Below are positions 42,352-52,858 of a stretch of DNA of 64,000 nt, piece by piece (position 1 is the stretch's first letter; each line of letters opens with the position of its first letter). The DNA comes from Chrysopilus asiliformis. Its lineage: Eukaryota > Arthropoda > Insecta > Diptera > Rhagionidae. The notes under the pieces were generated by a model. The model saw only the letters and a program-made list of their open reading frames with translations, did no database searches and was not told the origin of the DNA. The translations under genes were made by a program, and so were the position numbers. The stretch spans positions 66,246,470 to 66,310,469 of the forward strand of contig OZ035960.1 of assembly GCA_964034945.1 (NCBI GenBank), read 5' to 3'.

Positions 42352-44573
42352 TCTTCACCACTCCCATAGCTCCATTAACGAGAACGTCAGCCACGGATAT
42401 ATTCCTTCTTAACATAACACGAGAGTTTTCTGCTAATGATATTGATTATGTAGATTCTATGCAATTTTGAATTTATTTCAGATATTTGACCATTATAGTC
42501 TTCAACCTGCTTTATAGTAGGATATATCCGGATGGCACTACCGTCTCCAAAATTACCCTCTAATGGTATCCTCCTCCTTACACATAGTAGTTCTAGTTGT
42601 CCAGCTGTCATTTCACCAAATCGCAAATTATTTAACAGATCTATGAATTCAACGTCTTCGTGTTGCCTCATATTTTTTGTTATCTCATAGAATGAAAATT
42701 CATGCCACAAATCAACTTCTGCTGCACACTACGCTGGTTTCTCAAAGCACCAGTGCCCTTTTACAGGTGGAAGTTGCATTATGTCGCCGAAAAGCAGAAC
42801 GTTCACTGACCCAAATAATTTATCATCGGCATTTTTAAATTCTTGAAGACGTTGGTGAATGATTCGCAAATTTTCGTAGGAAACCATAGAAATTTCGTCA
42901 ATTATTAGTCAACGTGTGTAACGCCACCTTCGTCTTTCTTGTTCCAGTCTCTGCCCTGACATACGTTTGTAACCCATCGTCACTGCTTTTTCAATGGGCA
43001 ATGAAAACAGTGAATGCAGGGTTTTGCCCATTATCTGGTGAGCTGCGACGCCTGTTAACGAAGCCACTTGTACAAAATTTGGTTTAAGTAAGATGTCGAC
43101 AGTAGGACCGTAACATCGTTTTATATGCTCTACAATTAGTTTTAATACAAAAGTTTTCCCACTGCCTGCCCCACCCGTGATAAAAAGCTTGAATTTGTCC
43201 TCTTTGTTGTCTATATCATTTTGTATTGCTGTCGTTATTTGTTGAAATAATTCTTTCTGCTGTAAATTAAGTCCATGGATTTGACTTTGAAATACATTGT
43301 CTGGCATTAATTCCCTTTCTTGAGGATTTTCTAAAAATTCATCCTCATTGACCAGTATTTCTTCGTCAGCTACAAGTTCTGGCCGATTTTGCATACCGGA
43401 AGGTACATGATTTGCGTTGAGTGCGACAGCTTGAGCCAGAGCCTGTTGAATAACTTGTTCGGCATGTGCAAACTCTTCTGTGGTTACATTATTTAATAAG
43501 GGCCTTTATTCATGTTGTCTCCTTAAGAAACATTCTTCCGCCGACTCATTGTTCTGCATAAGCTCGTTCTCATCACGGAAATTAATGTGACAAACAATCA
43601 AGTTGTAGAAATATCATTCCCGATCGGTATTGAGTGTATAATACCGGGTGCGCAATACCGCCGCCTTTTTTCTGATAAGCATACGTGTATTGTTTTTTAA
43701 TGTTATGTATTTCGCAGGCTCATCTTCGGTCTCCCGTAACTCAGAATCTCCATCTTCTTCGCTCCAAGCCGTGCTGCATATAGTTTCGTATCTCACTGCG
43801 AACTCTGCAAGGCTTATATCGTTAAAATTGCCTGGCCTAAGTACATATCTATCAAAAATGTTGTTGTACACAGATGTTTCCTCACCTTCAAAACGAAGCA
43901 TTCGGAATCTTTACTCTGGCTTACAACTGTTGACAAATACTGCTTTCCTAGAACTCATTTTAAGCGGCAAATGACAAAGCCGATATGCACATTCTGGGGC
44001 ACTTACTAATCTCTGCGACAGTATCGCCATAGACACGGCAAACAATTGATTCCACACTGTGACCTCACGTCTTTTAGCATATCTCTTGATCGCTGTACAT
44101 TTTCCAAATCAATATAATTAAATCAGCTTGATTGAGTTGCAGTGGGAGTTGCTCGGCTAGCTCTATCACATCCTTCGCAAACAATATCACTTGCCCTCTG
44201 CACGAATCTTGGCTAAATCGGTTTTTCACTTTAATTATTCTTAAAAAAGGGACCACCCGACATAATAACATTTTTTCTATATCCGACAGAATGGTTATTT
44301 CATGCGGAACAGCTGCTACTGTCATATTATTCCAGTAACTTTGAGACGGAACTTTTCGTTTTTTAGGTGCGTTAAACATCGTGTGCACGTTAAAATTTCC
44401 TCGAGGTTTTTTAATTTCTCCGGTAAAAGTGTTCCCAAGTACGTACTGGTTCGTACATTTCGCCTTTGTTTCGGAAATAACATCTTATAACATACTGCAC
44501 AAGGTACATCCGCAAATACATTTATAGCAGCTTTAAAGTCTTCCACGCCGAACACAGCTCTTGTTTTCCTAAG
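42352..44573 (-). pseudogene. Helitron polyprotein, middle and helicase parts, unit 1
   Basis: From the right: AVFGVEDFKAAINVFADVPC with paired cysteines (VCYKML, CTRCLTHLK), a frameshift at ~44370, NNMTVAAVPHEITILSDIEK typical of the DUF6570 region of Helitron proteins; then a deletion where the HUH nuclease should be; then NQLFAVSMAILSQRLVSAPE, KMSSRKAVFVNS, NIFDRYVLRP and LAEFAVRYET; then helicase with Walker A GGAGSGKT, Walker B IIDEISMV and FGDIMQLPP. At least five stops or frameshifts interrupt it. Helitrons move by rolling-circle replication; without the HUH domain this one cannot. Confidence 0.87.
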
Positions 44574-44583
44574 TTGTCTTATA

Positions 44584-45888
44584 AAGGGTGGTTAAATTTT
44601 AAGGGCCGATGTTGAATGTGAACCACACCTAAACGTCAAGTTTTTTTCTGCATTTCATTTGACATTTCTCAATTTCAGACTAATTCAATTTGAACCATGG
44701 AAAGATACACAATCGAATGGCCGCCGCGACCTCGGCGGCACACCTCCATCCGATGGTCCAAATTTTCGATGACGCTGAGGCATAATTGAGGTTCTATGCC
44801 GTTCATGTGCCGAATTATCTCATCCTTTAGCTCTTGAATTGTTGCTGGCTTATCGACGTACACCTTTTCTTTCAAATAACCCCAAAGAAAGAAGTCCAAC
44901 GGTGTCAAATCATATGATCTTGGCGGCCAATTGACATCGCCACCACATGAGATAACACGGCCATTAAATTTGTCGCGCAAAAGAGCGATTGTTTCGGTAG
45001 CTGTGTGGCAAGTGGCACCGTCCTGTTGAAACCACATATCGTCCACATCCATATCTTCCAATTCGGGCCATAACAAGTTCGTTATCATCTCACGATAGCG
45101 AACACCATTCACAGTAACTGCCTGACCGGCCTCATTTTGGAAAAAATACGGCCCGATGATGCCGCCAGCCCATAAACCGCACCAAACAGTCACTCTTTGT
45201 GGGTGCATTGGTTTTTCGACAATCACTCTTGGATTATCATTCGCCCAAATGCGGCTGTTCTGCTTATTGACGAATCCACTGAGGTGAAAATGTGCCTCAT
45301 CACTGAAGATGATTTTCTTCGAAAATTGATCATCCACTGTTGCTATTTCTTGCCACCATTCTGACCATTGACGACGCTTGAAATGGTCAAGAGGCTTTAG
45401 TTCTTGAGTCAATTGCACCTTGTAAGCGTGTAAATGCAAGTCTTTGTGCATAATGTTCATCAACGACGAGCGTGGGAGGTGCAATTGTTGGGCACGACGA
45501 CGAGTTGAGGTGGACGGCTCTTCCGCCACACTATCGCGAACAGCAGCAATATTTTCTGCAGTACGAGCTGTACGAGCATGCACTGGTGTTTTCACATCTC
45601 CTACAGACCCGGTTTGCTCAAATTTTTGCACGATTTTTCCGATTGTACGCACATTTGGACGATTAAATTGACCGAAAAAATCACGAAGTGCACGATATGC
45701 ATTTTGATTTGAACGCCCATTTTCATAATAAGCCTGAATAACTTTAACGCGTTGCTCGATTGTGTATCTTTCCATGGTTCAAATTGAGTTAGTCTGAAAT
45801 TGAGAAATGCCAAATGAAATGCAGAAAAAAACTTGACGTTTAGGTGTGGTTCACATTCAACATCGGCCCTTAAAATTTAACCACCCTT
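44584..45888 (-). mobile_element. Mariner element M1 (DD41D type, 1305 bp)
   Basis: Flanked by TA (44582-83, 45889-90), inserted in the N-terminal coding part of the Helitron. Inverted repeats AAGGGTGGTTAAATTTTAAG... continue for 133 bp at each end (44584-44716 and 45756-45888) with only a few mismatches. These long repeats include the transposase start codon on the right and, inverted, a second copy of it on the left. Confidence 0.93.
44675..45775 (-). CDS. Mariner transposase M1 (366 aa, DD41D)
   Basis: Intact frame beginning MERYTIEQRVKVIQAYYENG, an N-terminal helix-turn-helix region, then a second HTH-like part (VRTIGKIVQKFEQTGSVGDV) and the DDE domain: first Asp in IIFSDEAHFHL, second in WFQQDGATCH, third in TPLDFFLWG. 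I count 41 residues between the second and third, the spacing of rosa-type mariners. Family function: cut-and-paste at TA. The last ~14 codons (SIVYLSMVQIELV) are read through the left inverted repeat, antisense to the start of the gene, so the native C-terminus is replaced. Cys in ISCGGD (Arg in M2) is a copy-specific change. Confidence 0.9.
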   Translation of the reverse strand: MERYTIEQRVKVIQAYYENGRSNQNAYRALRDFFGQFNRPNVRTIGKIVQKFEQTGSVGDVKTPVHARTARTAENIAAVRDSVAEEPSTSTRRRAQQLHLPRSSLMNIMHKDLHLHAYKVQLTQELKPLDHFKRRQWSEWWQEIATVDDQFSKKIIFSDEAHFHLSGFVNKQNSRIWANDNPRVIVEKPMHPQRVTVWCGLWAGGIIGPYFFQNEAGQAVTVNGVRYREMITNLLWPELEDMDVDDMWFQQDGATCHTATETIALLRDKFNGRVISCGGDVNWPPRSYDLTPLDFFLWGYLKEKVYVDKPATIQELKDEIIRHMNGIEPQLCLSVIENLDHRMEVCRRGRGGHSIVYLSMVQIELV

Positions 45889-45890
45889 TA

Positions 45891-46009
45891 TTACGAAGAC
45901 GAGTCTGTCTTTCCTCGGGGGTTTCGCGCCCAACTACTTTTGCTGCGCGACTTTTATAGTACTGCAATCGCTGAGATTGTTCTAAAGTAGGAAATACACA
46001 CTCACTCAT
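45891..46009 (-). pseudogene. Helitron N-terminus, unit 1
   Basis: Starts with ATG at 46009 (MSECVFPTLEQSQRLQYYKS), then ETPEERQTRLRN, the block typical of Helitron N-termini. Interrupted by mariner M1; the downstream frame does not match directly, implying a further small indel. Confidence 0.7.
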
Positions 46010-46378
46010 GCCCTACAACATGCTGTCACTCCAAAAGTTGGTTTTGCTACACACGTATCGATCATGCGGTCGGTCTTCATTCGTTACCAACTTTTTAAGG
46101 AGATAAGGTCGTAATAGAGAATTTGGAATTTGCAAAATGAGAATGAAGCATTTCGAAAAATTCTTCCCACAATGTTTTGTCTTTGAAAAAAGCCATTTTT
46201 ATTATTTAATTGCACTTCTAATTGTTTTCTTGAATCCACTTTTTCACTTCCACAGATGTTACTCCTTCAAAAATTTCACAAGAATGAACGAATGTCCTAC
46301 ATCACAGCAATACACCTCCGATCATGTTGACCAACCTAAAGCCACGCCCACAAAATCAAAGATAGTTTGATATTTGGC

Positions 46379-46393
46379 TTATATAGTTTGATA
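46379..46393. other. Duplication junction with templated filler
   Basis: The 15 bases TTATATAGTTTGATA between units belong to neither. ATAGTTTGATAT also occurs 12-20 bases upstream (46361-46372), so the filler looks copied from the broken end. Confidence 0.75.
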
Positions 46394-48615
46394 TCTTCAC
46401 CACTCCCATAGCTCCATTAACGAGAACGTCAGCCACGGATATATTCCTTCTTAACATAACACGAGAGTTTTCTGCTAATGATATTGATTATGTAGATTCT
46501 ATGCAATTTTGAATTTATTTCAGATATTTGACCATTATAGTCTTCAACCTGCTTTATAGTAGGATATATCCGGATGGCACTACCGTCTCCAAAATTACCC
46601 TCTAATGGTATCCTCCTCCTTACACATAGTAGTTCTAGTTGTCCAGCTGTCATTTCACCAAATCGCAAATTATTTAACAGATCTATGAATTCAACGTCTT
46701 CGTGTTGCCTCATATTTTTTGTTATCTCATAGAATGAAAATTCATGCCACAAATCAACTTCTGCTGCACACTACGCTGGTTTCTCAAAGCACCAGTGCCC
46801 TTTTACAGGTGGAAGTTGCATTATGTCGCCGAAAAGCAGAACGTTCACTGACCCAAATAATTTATCATCGGCATTTTTAAATTCTTGAAGACGTTGGTGA
46901 ATGATTCGCAAATTTTCGTAGGAAACCATAGAAATTTCGTCAATTATTAGTCAACGTGTGTAACGCCACCTTCGTCTTTCTTGTTCCAGTCTCTGCCCTG
47001 ACATACGTTTGTAACCCATCGTCACTGCTTTTTCAATGGGCAATGAAAACAGTGAATGCAGGGTTTTGCCCATTATCTGGTGAGCTGCGACGCCTGTTAA
47101 CGAAGCCACTTGTACAAAATTTGGTTTAAGTAAGATGTCGACAGTAGGACCGTAACATCGTTTTATATGCTCTACAATTAGTTTTAATACAAAAGTTTTC
47201 CCACTGCCTGCCCCACCCGTGATAAAAAGCTTGAATTTGTCCTCTTTGTTGTCTATATCATTTTGTATTGCTGTCGTTATTTGTTGAAATAATTCTTTCT
47301 GCTGTAAATTAAGTCCATGGATTTGACTTTGAAATACATTGTCTGGCATTAATTCCCTTTCTTGAGGATTTTCTAAAAATTCATCCTCATTGACCAGTAT
47401 TTCTTCGTCAGCTACAAGTTCTGGCCGATTTTGCATACCGGAAGGTACATGATTTGCGTTGAGTGCGACAGCTTGAGCCAGAGCCTGTTGAATAACTTGT
47501 TCGGCATGTGCAAACTCTTCTGTGGTTACATTATTTAATAAGGGCCTTTATTCATGTTGTCTCCTTAAGAAACATTCTTCCGCCGACTCATTGTTCTGCA
47601 TAAGCTCGTTCTCATCACGGAAATTAATGTGACAAACAATCAAGTTGTAGAAATATCATTCCCGATCGGTATTGAGTGTATAATACCGGGTGCGCAATAC
47701 CGCCGCCTTTTTTCTGATACGCATACGTGTATTGTTTTTTAATGTTATGTATTTCGCAGGCTCATCTTCGGTCTCCCGTAACTCAGAATCTCCATCTTCT
47801 TCGCTCCAAGCCGTGCTGCATATAGTTTCGTATCTCACTGCGAACTCTGCAAGGCTTATATCGTTAAAATTGCCTGGCCTAAGTACATATCTATCAAAAA
47901 TGTTGTTGTACACAGATGTTTCCTCACCTTCAAAACGAAGCATTCGGAATCTTTACTCTGGCTTACAACTGTTGACAAATACTGCTTTCCTAGAACTCAT
48001 TTTAAGCGGCAAATGACAAAGCCGATATGCACATTCTGGGGCACTTACTAATCTCTGCGACAGTATCGCCATAGACACGGCAAACAATTGATTCCACACT
48101 GTGACCTCACGTCTTTTAGCATATCTCTTGATCGCTGTACATTTTCCAAATCAATATAATTAAATCAGCTTGATTGAGTTGCAGTGGGAGTTGCTCGGCT
48201 AGCTCTATCACATCCTTCGCAAACAATATCACTTGCCCTCTGCACGAATCTTGGCTAAATCGGTTTTTCACTTTAATTATTCTTAAAAAAGGGACCACCC
48301 GACATAATAACATTTTTTCTATATCCGACAGAATGGTTATTTCATGCGGAACAGCTGCTACTGTCATATTATTCCAGTAACTTTGAGACGGAACTTTTCG
48401 TTTTTTAGGTGCGTTAAACATCGTGTGCACGTTAAAATTTCCTCGAGGTTTTTTAATTTCTCCGGTAAAAGTGTTCCCAAGTACGTACTGGTTCGTACAT
48501 TTCGCCTTTGTTTCGGAAATAACATCTTATAACATACTGCACAAGGTACATCCGCAAATACATTTATAGCAGCTTTAAAGTCTTCCACGCCGAACACAGC
48601 TCTTGTTTTCCTAAG
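46394..48615 (-). pseudogene. Helitron polyprotein, middle and helicase parts, unit 2
   Basis: Same segment as in unit 1 with the same stops, frameshifts and missing HUH nuclease, including Walker A GGAGSGKT and the DUF6570-like region. It lacks the helicase C-terminus because the duplication begins inside the helicase. Shared lesions show the Helitron was dead before duplication. Confidence 0.87.
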
Positions 48616-48625
48616 TTGTCTTATA

Positions 48626-49927
48626 AAGGGTGGTTAAATTTTAAGGGCCGATGTTGAATGTGAACCACACCTAAACGTCAAGTTTTTTTCTGCATTTCAT
48701 TTGACATTTCTCAATTTCAGACTAATTCAATTTGAACCATGGAAAGATACACAATCGAATGGCCGCCGCGACCTCGGCGGCACACCTCCATCCGATGGTC
48801 CAAATTTTCGATGACGCTGAGGCATAATTGAGGTTCTATGCCGTTCATGTGCCGAATTATCTCATCCTTTAGCTCTTGAATTGTTGCTGGCTTATCGACG
48901 TACACCTTTTCTTTCAAATAACCCCAAAGAAAGAAGTCCAACGGTGTCAAATCATATGATCTTGGCGGCCAATTGACATCGCCACCACGTGAGATAACAC
49001 GGCCATTAAATTTGTCGCGCAAAAGAGCGATTGTTTCGGTAGCTGTGTGGCAAGTGGCACCGTCCTGTTGAAACCACATATCGTCCACATCCATATCTTC
49101 CAATTCGGGCCATAACAAGTTCGTTATCATCTCACGATAGCGAACACCATTCACAGTAACTGCCTGACCGGCCTCATTTTGGAAAAAATACGGCCCGATG
49201 ATGCCGCCAGCCCATAAACCGCACCAAACAGTCACTCTTTGTGGGTGCATTGGTTTTTCGACAATCACTCTTGGATTATTCGCCCAAATGCGGCTGTTCT
49301 GCTTATTGACGAATCCACTGAGGTGAAAATGTGCCTCATCACTGAAGATGATTTTCTTCGAAAATTGATCATCCACTGTTGCTATTTCTTGCCACCATTC
49401 TGACCATTGACGACGCTTGAAATGGTCAAGAGGCTTTAGTTCTTGAGTCAATTGCACCTTGTAAGCGTGTAAATGCAAGTCTTTGTGCATAATGTTCATC
49501 AACGACGAGCGTGGGAGGTGCAATTGTTGGGCACGACGACGAGTTGAGGTGGACGGCTCTTCCGCCACACTATCGCGAACAGCAGCAATATTTTCTGCAG
49601 TACGAGCTGTACGAGCATGCACTGGTGTTTTCACATCTCCTACAGACCCGGTTTGCTCAAATTTTTGCACGATTTTTCCGATTGTACGCACATTTGGACG
49701 ATTAAATTGACCGAAAAAATCACGAAGTGCACGATATGCATTTTGATTTGAACGCCCATTTTCATAATAAGCCTGAATAACTTTAACGCGTTGCTCGATT
49801 GTGTATCTTTCCATGGTTCAAATTGAGTTAGTCTGAAATTGAGAAATGCCAAATGAAATGCAGAAAAAAACTTGACGTTTAGGTGTGGTTCACATTCAAC
49901 ATCGGCCCTTAAAATTTAACCACCCTT
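48626..49927 (-). mobile_element. Mariner element M2 (DD41D type, 1302 bp)
   Basis: Same insertion site, TA flanks (48624-25, 49928-29) and 133-bp inverted repeats as M1; present because it was duplicated with its host segment, not by separate transposition. Confidence 0.93.
48717..49814 (-). CDS. Mariner transposase M2 (365 aa, DD41D)
   Basis: Same protein as M1 but one residue shorter: the Asp in WANDNPR is lost by an in-frame 3-bp deletion (WANNPR). Arg replaces Cys in ISRGGD, probably the ancestral state. The three catalytic Asp residues and the helix-turn-helix regions are intact. The C-terminus is again encoded by the inverted repeat. Either copy could be active; no direct evidence of activity can be read here. 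Confidence 0.9.
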   Translation of the reverse strand: MERYTIEQRVKVIQAYYENGRSNQNAYRALRDFFGQFNRPNVRTIGKIVQKFEQTGSVGDVKTPVHARTARTAENIAAVRDSVAEEPSTSTRRRAQQLHLPRSSLMNIMHKDLHLHAYKVQLTQELKPLDHFKRRQWSEWWQEIATVDDQFSKKIIFSDEAHFHLSGFVNKQNSRIWANNPRVIVEKPMHPQRVTVWCGLWAGGIIGPYFFQNEAGQAVTVNGVRYREMITNLLWPELEDMDVDDMWFQQDGATCHTATETIALLRDKFNGRVISRGGDVNWPPRSYDLTPLDFFLWGYLKEKVYVDKPATIQELKDEIIRHMNGIEPQLCLSVIENLDHRMEVCRRGRGGHSIVYLSMVQIELV

Positions 49928-49929
49928 TA

Positions 49930-50048
49930 TTACGAAGACGAGTCTGTCTTTCCTCGGGGGTTTCGCGCCCAACTACTTTTGCTGCGCGACTTTTATAGTA
50001 CTGCAATCGCTGAGATTGTTCTAAAGTAGGAAATACACACTCACTCAT
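49930..50048 (-). pseudogene. Helitron N-terminus, unit 2
   Basis: Duplicate of 45891-46009, starting MSECVFPTLEQ and carrying ETPEERQTRLR, cut by mariner M2. Confidence 0.7.
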
Positions 50049-50474
50049 GCCCTACAACATGCTGTCACTCCAAAAGTTGGTTTTGCTACACACGTATCGA
50101 TCATGCGGTCGGTCTTCATTCGTTACCAACTTTTTAAGGAGATAAGGTCGTAATAGAGAATTTGGAATTTGCAAAATGAGAATGAAGCATTTCGAAAAAT
50201 TCTTCCCACAATGTTTTGTCTTTGAAAAAAGCCATTTTTATTATTTAATTGCACTTCTAATTGTTTTCTTGAATCCACTTTTTCACTTCCACAGATGTTA
50301 CTCCTTCAAAAATTTCACAAGAATGAACGAATGTCCTACATCACAGCAATACACCTCCGATCATGTTGACCAACCTAAAGCCACGCCCACAAAATCAAAG
50401 ATAGTTTGATATTTGGCGATCATGATCGCCAACACGAGTTTTTGTTGTCCGTCAGCACTACACACGCTCAAATT

Positions 50475-50590
50475 GGCGTGACAACATGAAATGTTGTAGG
50501 GCATGCGTGAGCGTTTATTTCCTGCTTAAGACGCTGCTTACGTTGTTCATCGGTCTCCTGTAGTAGATGGAAACGTTGGCGTACCACTTC
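50475..50590 (-). pseudogene. Helitron N-terminal fragment outside the duplication
   Basis: Minus frame VVRQRFHLLQETDEQRKQRL resembles the repeated ETxEQRxxRL blocks at Helitron N-termini. It lies just right of unit 2, consistent with the original Helitron continuing here. Short, so tentative. Confidence 0.5.
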
Positions 50591-50595
50591 CTATA

Positions 50596-51701
50596 TAATC
50601 CGATTTACATGGGGTTTTCTTTGTTGGATTCGTATTGAACCAGGTAAAAACACTACGGAGTCGAAAATTAGAAATTTCCACCGGAAAAGTCGGAAAATCT
50701 TGAAAAACCAAAATTGCATACTTTCAGGGGTTGCTGGTGGCAGCGGTTTTCTGGCTTGCAGTTTCAGTAATTTCAAATCAAAAATCCCGATTCTTTTTTC
50801 GTTTTGTTGGAAAAGTCGAGAAAATTTTTGGGGAAAAGCGGGAATATCGGAAAAATTGAAATTTGCATATTGTATGGGATTATGGTATGGAAGGAGAAAA
50901 TATTGTATTTGGAATTGAAAAACGGAAAATTTTGTACCTCACAATAATTTTATCGCCAACAGATGGCGTTACGCTCTCAGACTCGCGTTTGACAGCTGGA
51001 CAATATATTCCCTCTTTCCTCATTGATGATCGATGCGAAGCGGTTGTTTGTCGATATAGTCGCAAATTATCGCTGTTTTTCCCGAAAGTATTTTATTTTG
51101 TGATCAACGAAGTGAATCGAGGTATTTACTCAGTGACAGGAGGGTAATCAATCTAATATACTTATCAGCGGTCAAAATTTCTCCAACTTAAAATATTATT
51201 TTTAGTGGTTTATAAACAGCCAAATTATACAAAAGTTTTTCGAAAATTGCAAAAAGAATATTGTAAACTAGATTCGTTATTGTGTTGTGGGGTGATTGTG
51301 ATTTATCCTCAAATTGTAGCGAAAAACAAGTTTGCATTTTGGATTTTCATTGCATCTTATTTCAAACACTCAAACATACAATTGCACATAATAGGTGTAT
51401 TGATATACTTTTCCCGCGTTTAAGCTTTTTCTGTCATAATAAACAATATTTCATTTGTCATTTGAATATAAACAATCGACAGTGCGCGGGTTGCCAGAGA
51501 CGGATGAATTAAGACACTAACTATTACTAGCGCCAGTGGTGAAAATTACAAGTTTCAACTATTGCTCAATAAGCAAAACATCTGGAAAAGTTCTTAAAAA
51601 GTGCTAATTTAAATTAGAACTTTTAACAAGTTATTTTTCTTTATTGACTTAATTAAAGTCGGTGTTATCGGAATTCTTCATTCGGTTTATCGGCGGAAAT
51701 C
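50596..51701. other. Unassigned DNA; LINE 5' region near its right end
   Basis: No gene or terminal repeat recognised up to ~51480. Frames such as 50863-51147 have no support. From about 51480 (GTGCGCGGGTTGCCAGAGAC) to 51701 the sequence is probably the 5' untranslated region of the LINE fragment whose ORF1 starts at 51702. Confidence 0.45.
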
Positions 51702-51875
51702 ATGAGCGCATCTTTGTGTGGAATCTGCAATTTGGCGACTGACACCTCGGCCGTTGCTTGCGACGGTGTATGTGGCCGTAAGTATCATTCGATTTGCGCC
51801 AAAAAAAGGTGTCTGTCTCGTAGAGATGGCCAGAAGACGTGGATCCGCCTACAACGATCGCCAATAGATCTTTAA
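51702..51875 (+). CDS. PHD-type zinc finger, 5' fragment of a LINE ORF1 (57 aa)
   Basis: Short ORF ATG 51702 to TAA 51875: CGICNLATDTSAVACDG, then VCGRKYHSICAKKRC. The spacing CX2C...CX3C...HX2C is that of the PHD-like finger at the N-terminus of CR1-group ORF1 proteins. It stops soon after the finger and the sequence that follows is not LINE-like, so this is a truncated 5' piece. Non-coding DNA of ~200 bases upstream could be its 5' UTR. Alternatively it is a host PHD exon, but no splice site follows in a suitable place. Confidence 0.6.
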   Translation: MSASLCGICNLATDTSAVACDGVCGRKYHSICAKKRCLSRRDGQKTWIRLQRSPIDL

Positions 51876-52542
51876 GTAAGAAATTTTAGTGAAAAGGAAA
51901 CTAAAGAAACAATTTGATTGACCGTAATGTTACGGGATTTGACTTTCCGTTTGGTGAATTTTGGCATCTTGTACCTAAAAATCAAATTTCACTTGCAACA
52001 CAACGAACAATGTTTAATAGGGCATTTTCATAAATGTACTCGGAACTTACGCAAATTGCACAAAACATTTTCTTCGTAAACTAAACGAATAACAAGTAAA
52101 CTAAACGAATAACATAATCTGGGTTATTTATTAAGAAAAATCTTTTGTGTTATTTGCAGAACTTGAATTTATAAAAACGCCCATAGATAAAAAACAAATA
52201 AAAATAAAATAAAATTACACGATAAAAGCAACGAAGCAATTTCAATTTAGAGCAACTAAAAACAGTGTTCAAAACCATGGCCGAATTATACAAGGTCTGT
52301 TTGACAGCTCAGTTGCTTCTGGCTCTGACGTCATCGGCAAGAAATTCTTATATACGATTCAATGGGAATTTTCCCTTTTTAACCTTCCAAAAAGGAAAAG
52401 GTTCTCAATTCCACCTGAATATTTTTTTTTTTTTAATGTATGTTCACGCCTAACTTTTTACTGGGTTGACCGATTTTGGTCATCCCAAAGAGAAAGTTGT
52501 AGAGAAAGTTCCTGGTTGAACCCCGGTTCGTTCATGGGCAAA
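51876..52542. other. AT-rich DNA with arm of an outer inverted repeat
   Basis: 52190-52260 matches 61215-61300 (AAATTACACGATAAAA.CAAC). 52268-52360 (ATGGCCGAATTA.ACA.GGTCTG, ACGTCATCGGCAAGAAAT) is inverted at ~54401-54487. No credible gene. Confidence 0.55.
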
Positions 52543-52745
52543 AATGGACCATTAGGGGGGGTACCCCCCATACAAACGAAAACGTTTTTTCCGAATTTCT
52601 CAAAAACGGTGCATCTTATCAAAAAAGTCCAAGAACAAAAATTATTTAGGATATGATTCTACATAAAACTTCCATACATCAAAATCCGATTGGAATAAAT
52701 TTTAAAAAATCTGATTGGAAAGTTCGACTTCAAAGTGTAATTATA
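52543..52745 (-). mobile_element. Repeat alpha, copy 3 (partial, inverted)
   Basis: Inverse of ~7270-7500: GGGGGGGTACCCCCCATAC, AAACGGTGCATCTTATC, ACATCAAAATCCGATTGGAA. Only the central third of alpha remains; tetranucleotide tract and both ends are absent. Confidence 0.75.
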
Positions 52746-52858
52746 TCCCGCAAGTGGTGGCCATTTTCTGCTTCGCAAATCCGTGCTCTTTCCAAGAAAT
52801 TTTCCATAACCTTTCGTGTTATGGCCTTGATTTCACTGCGAATGTTGGTTTTCAATTG

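Larger units (their letters stand above)
42352..46378. repeat. Tandem duplication unit 1 (4027 bp)
   Basis: From TCTTCACCACTCCCATAGC to ATAGTTTGATATTTGGC. It matches unit 2 base for base except for a few changes: one in the post-Rep region (AAGCATACG vs ACGCATACG), one in the mariner (CACATGAG vs CACGTGAG) and a 3-bp deletion in unit 2 (ATC at ~45238). Confidence 0.92.
46394..50417. repeat. Tandem duplication unit 2 (4024 bp)
   Basis: Second copy of the 42352-46378 segment, same orientation. Contains the Helitron parts and mariner M2. Right of 50417 the sequence is unique and continues with a Helitron N-terminal fragment, as expected if the original Helitron spanned both flanks. Confidence 0.92.
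41958..50595 (-). mobile_element. Decayed Helitron with an internal tandem duplication
   Basis: Minus-strand Helitron polyprotein remnants in order: N-terminal region (50590-50475 and 50048-49930), DUF6570-like part, post-Rep region, PIF1-like helicase, C-terminus at ~41958. A 4.03-kb segment is present twice (42352-46378, 46394-50417), sharing the same lesions and the same mariner insertion. The HUH (Rep) nuclease domain is missing from both. Ends of the Helitron itself (5' TC, 3' CTRR) were not located. Confidence 0.85.

Noticed and set aside
43648..43974. Plus-strand 108-codon ORF (and its twin at 47690-48016)
   Set aside because: Antisense to the Helitron post-Rep region, which has clear motifs on the minus strand.
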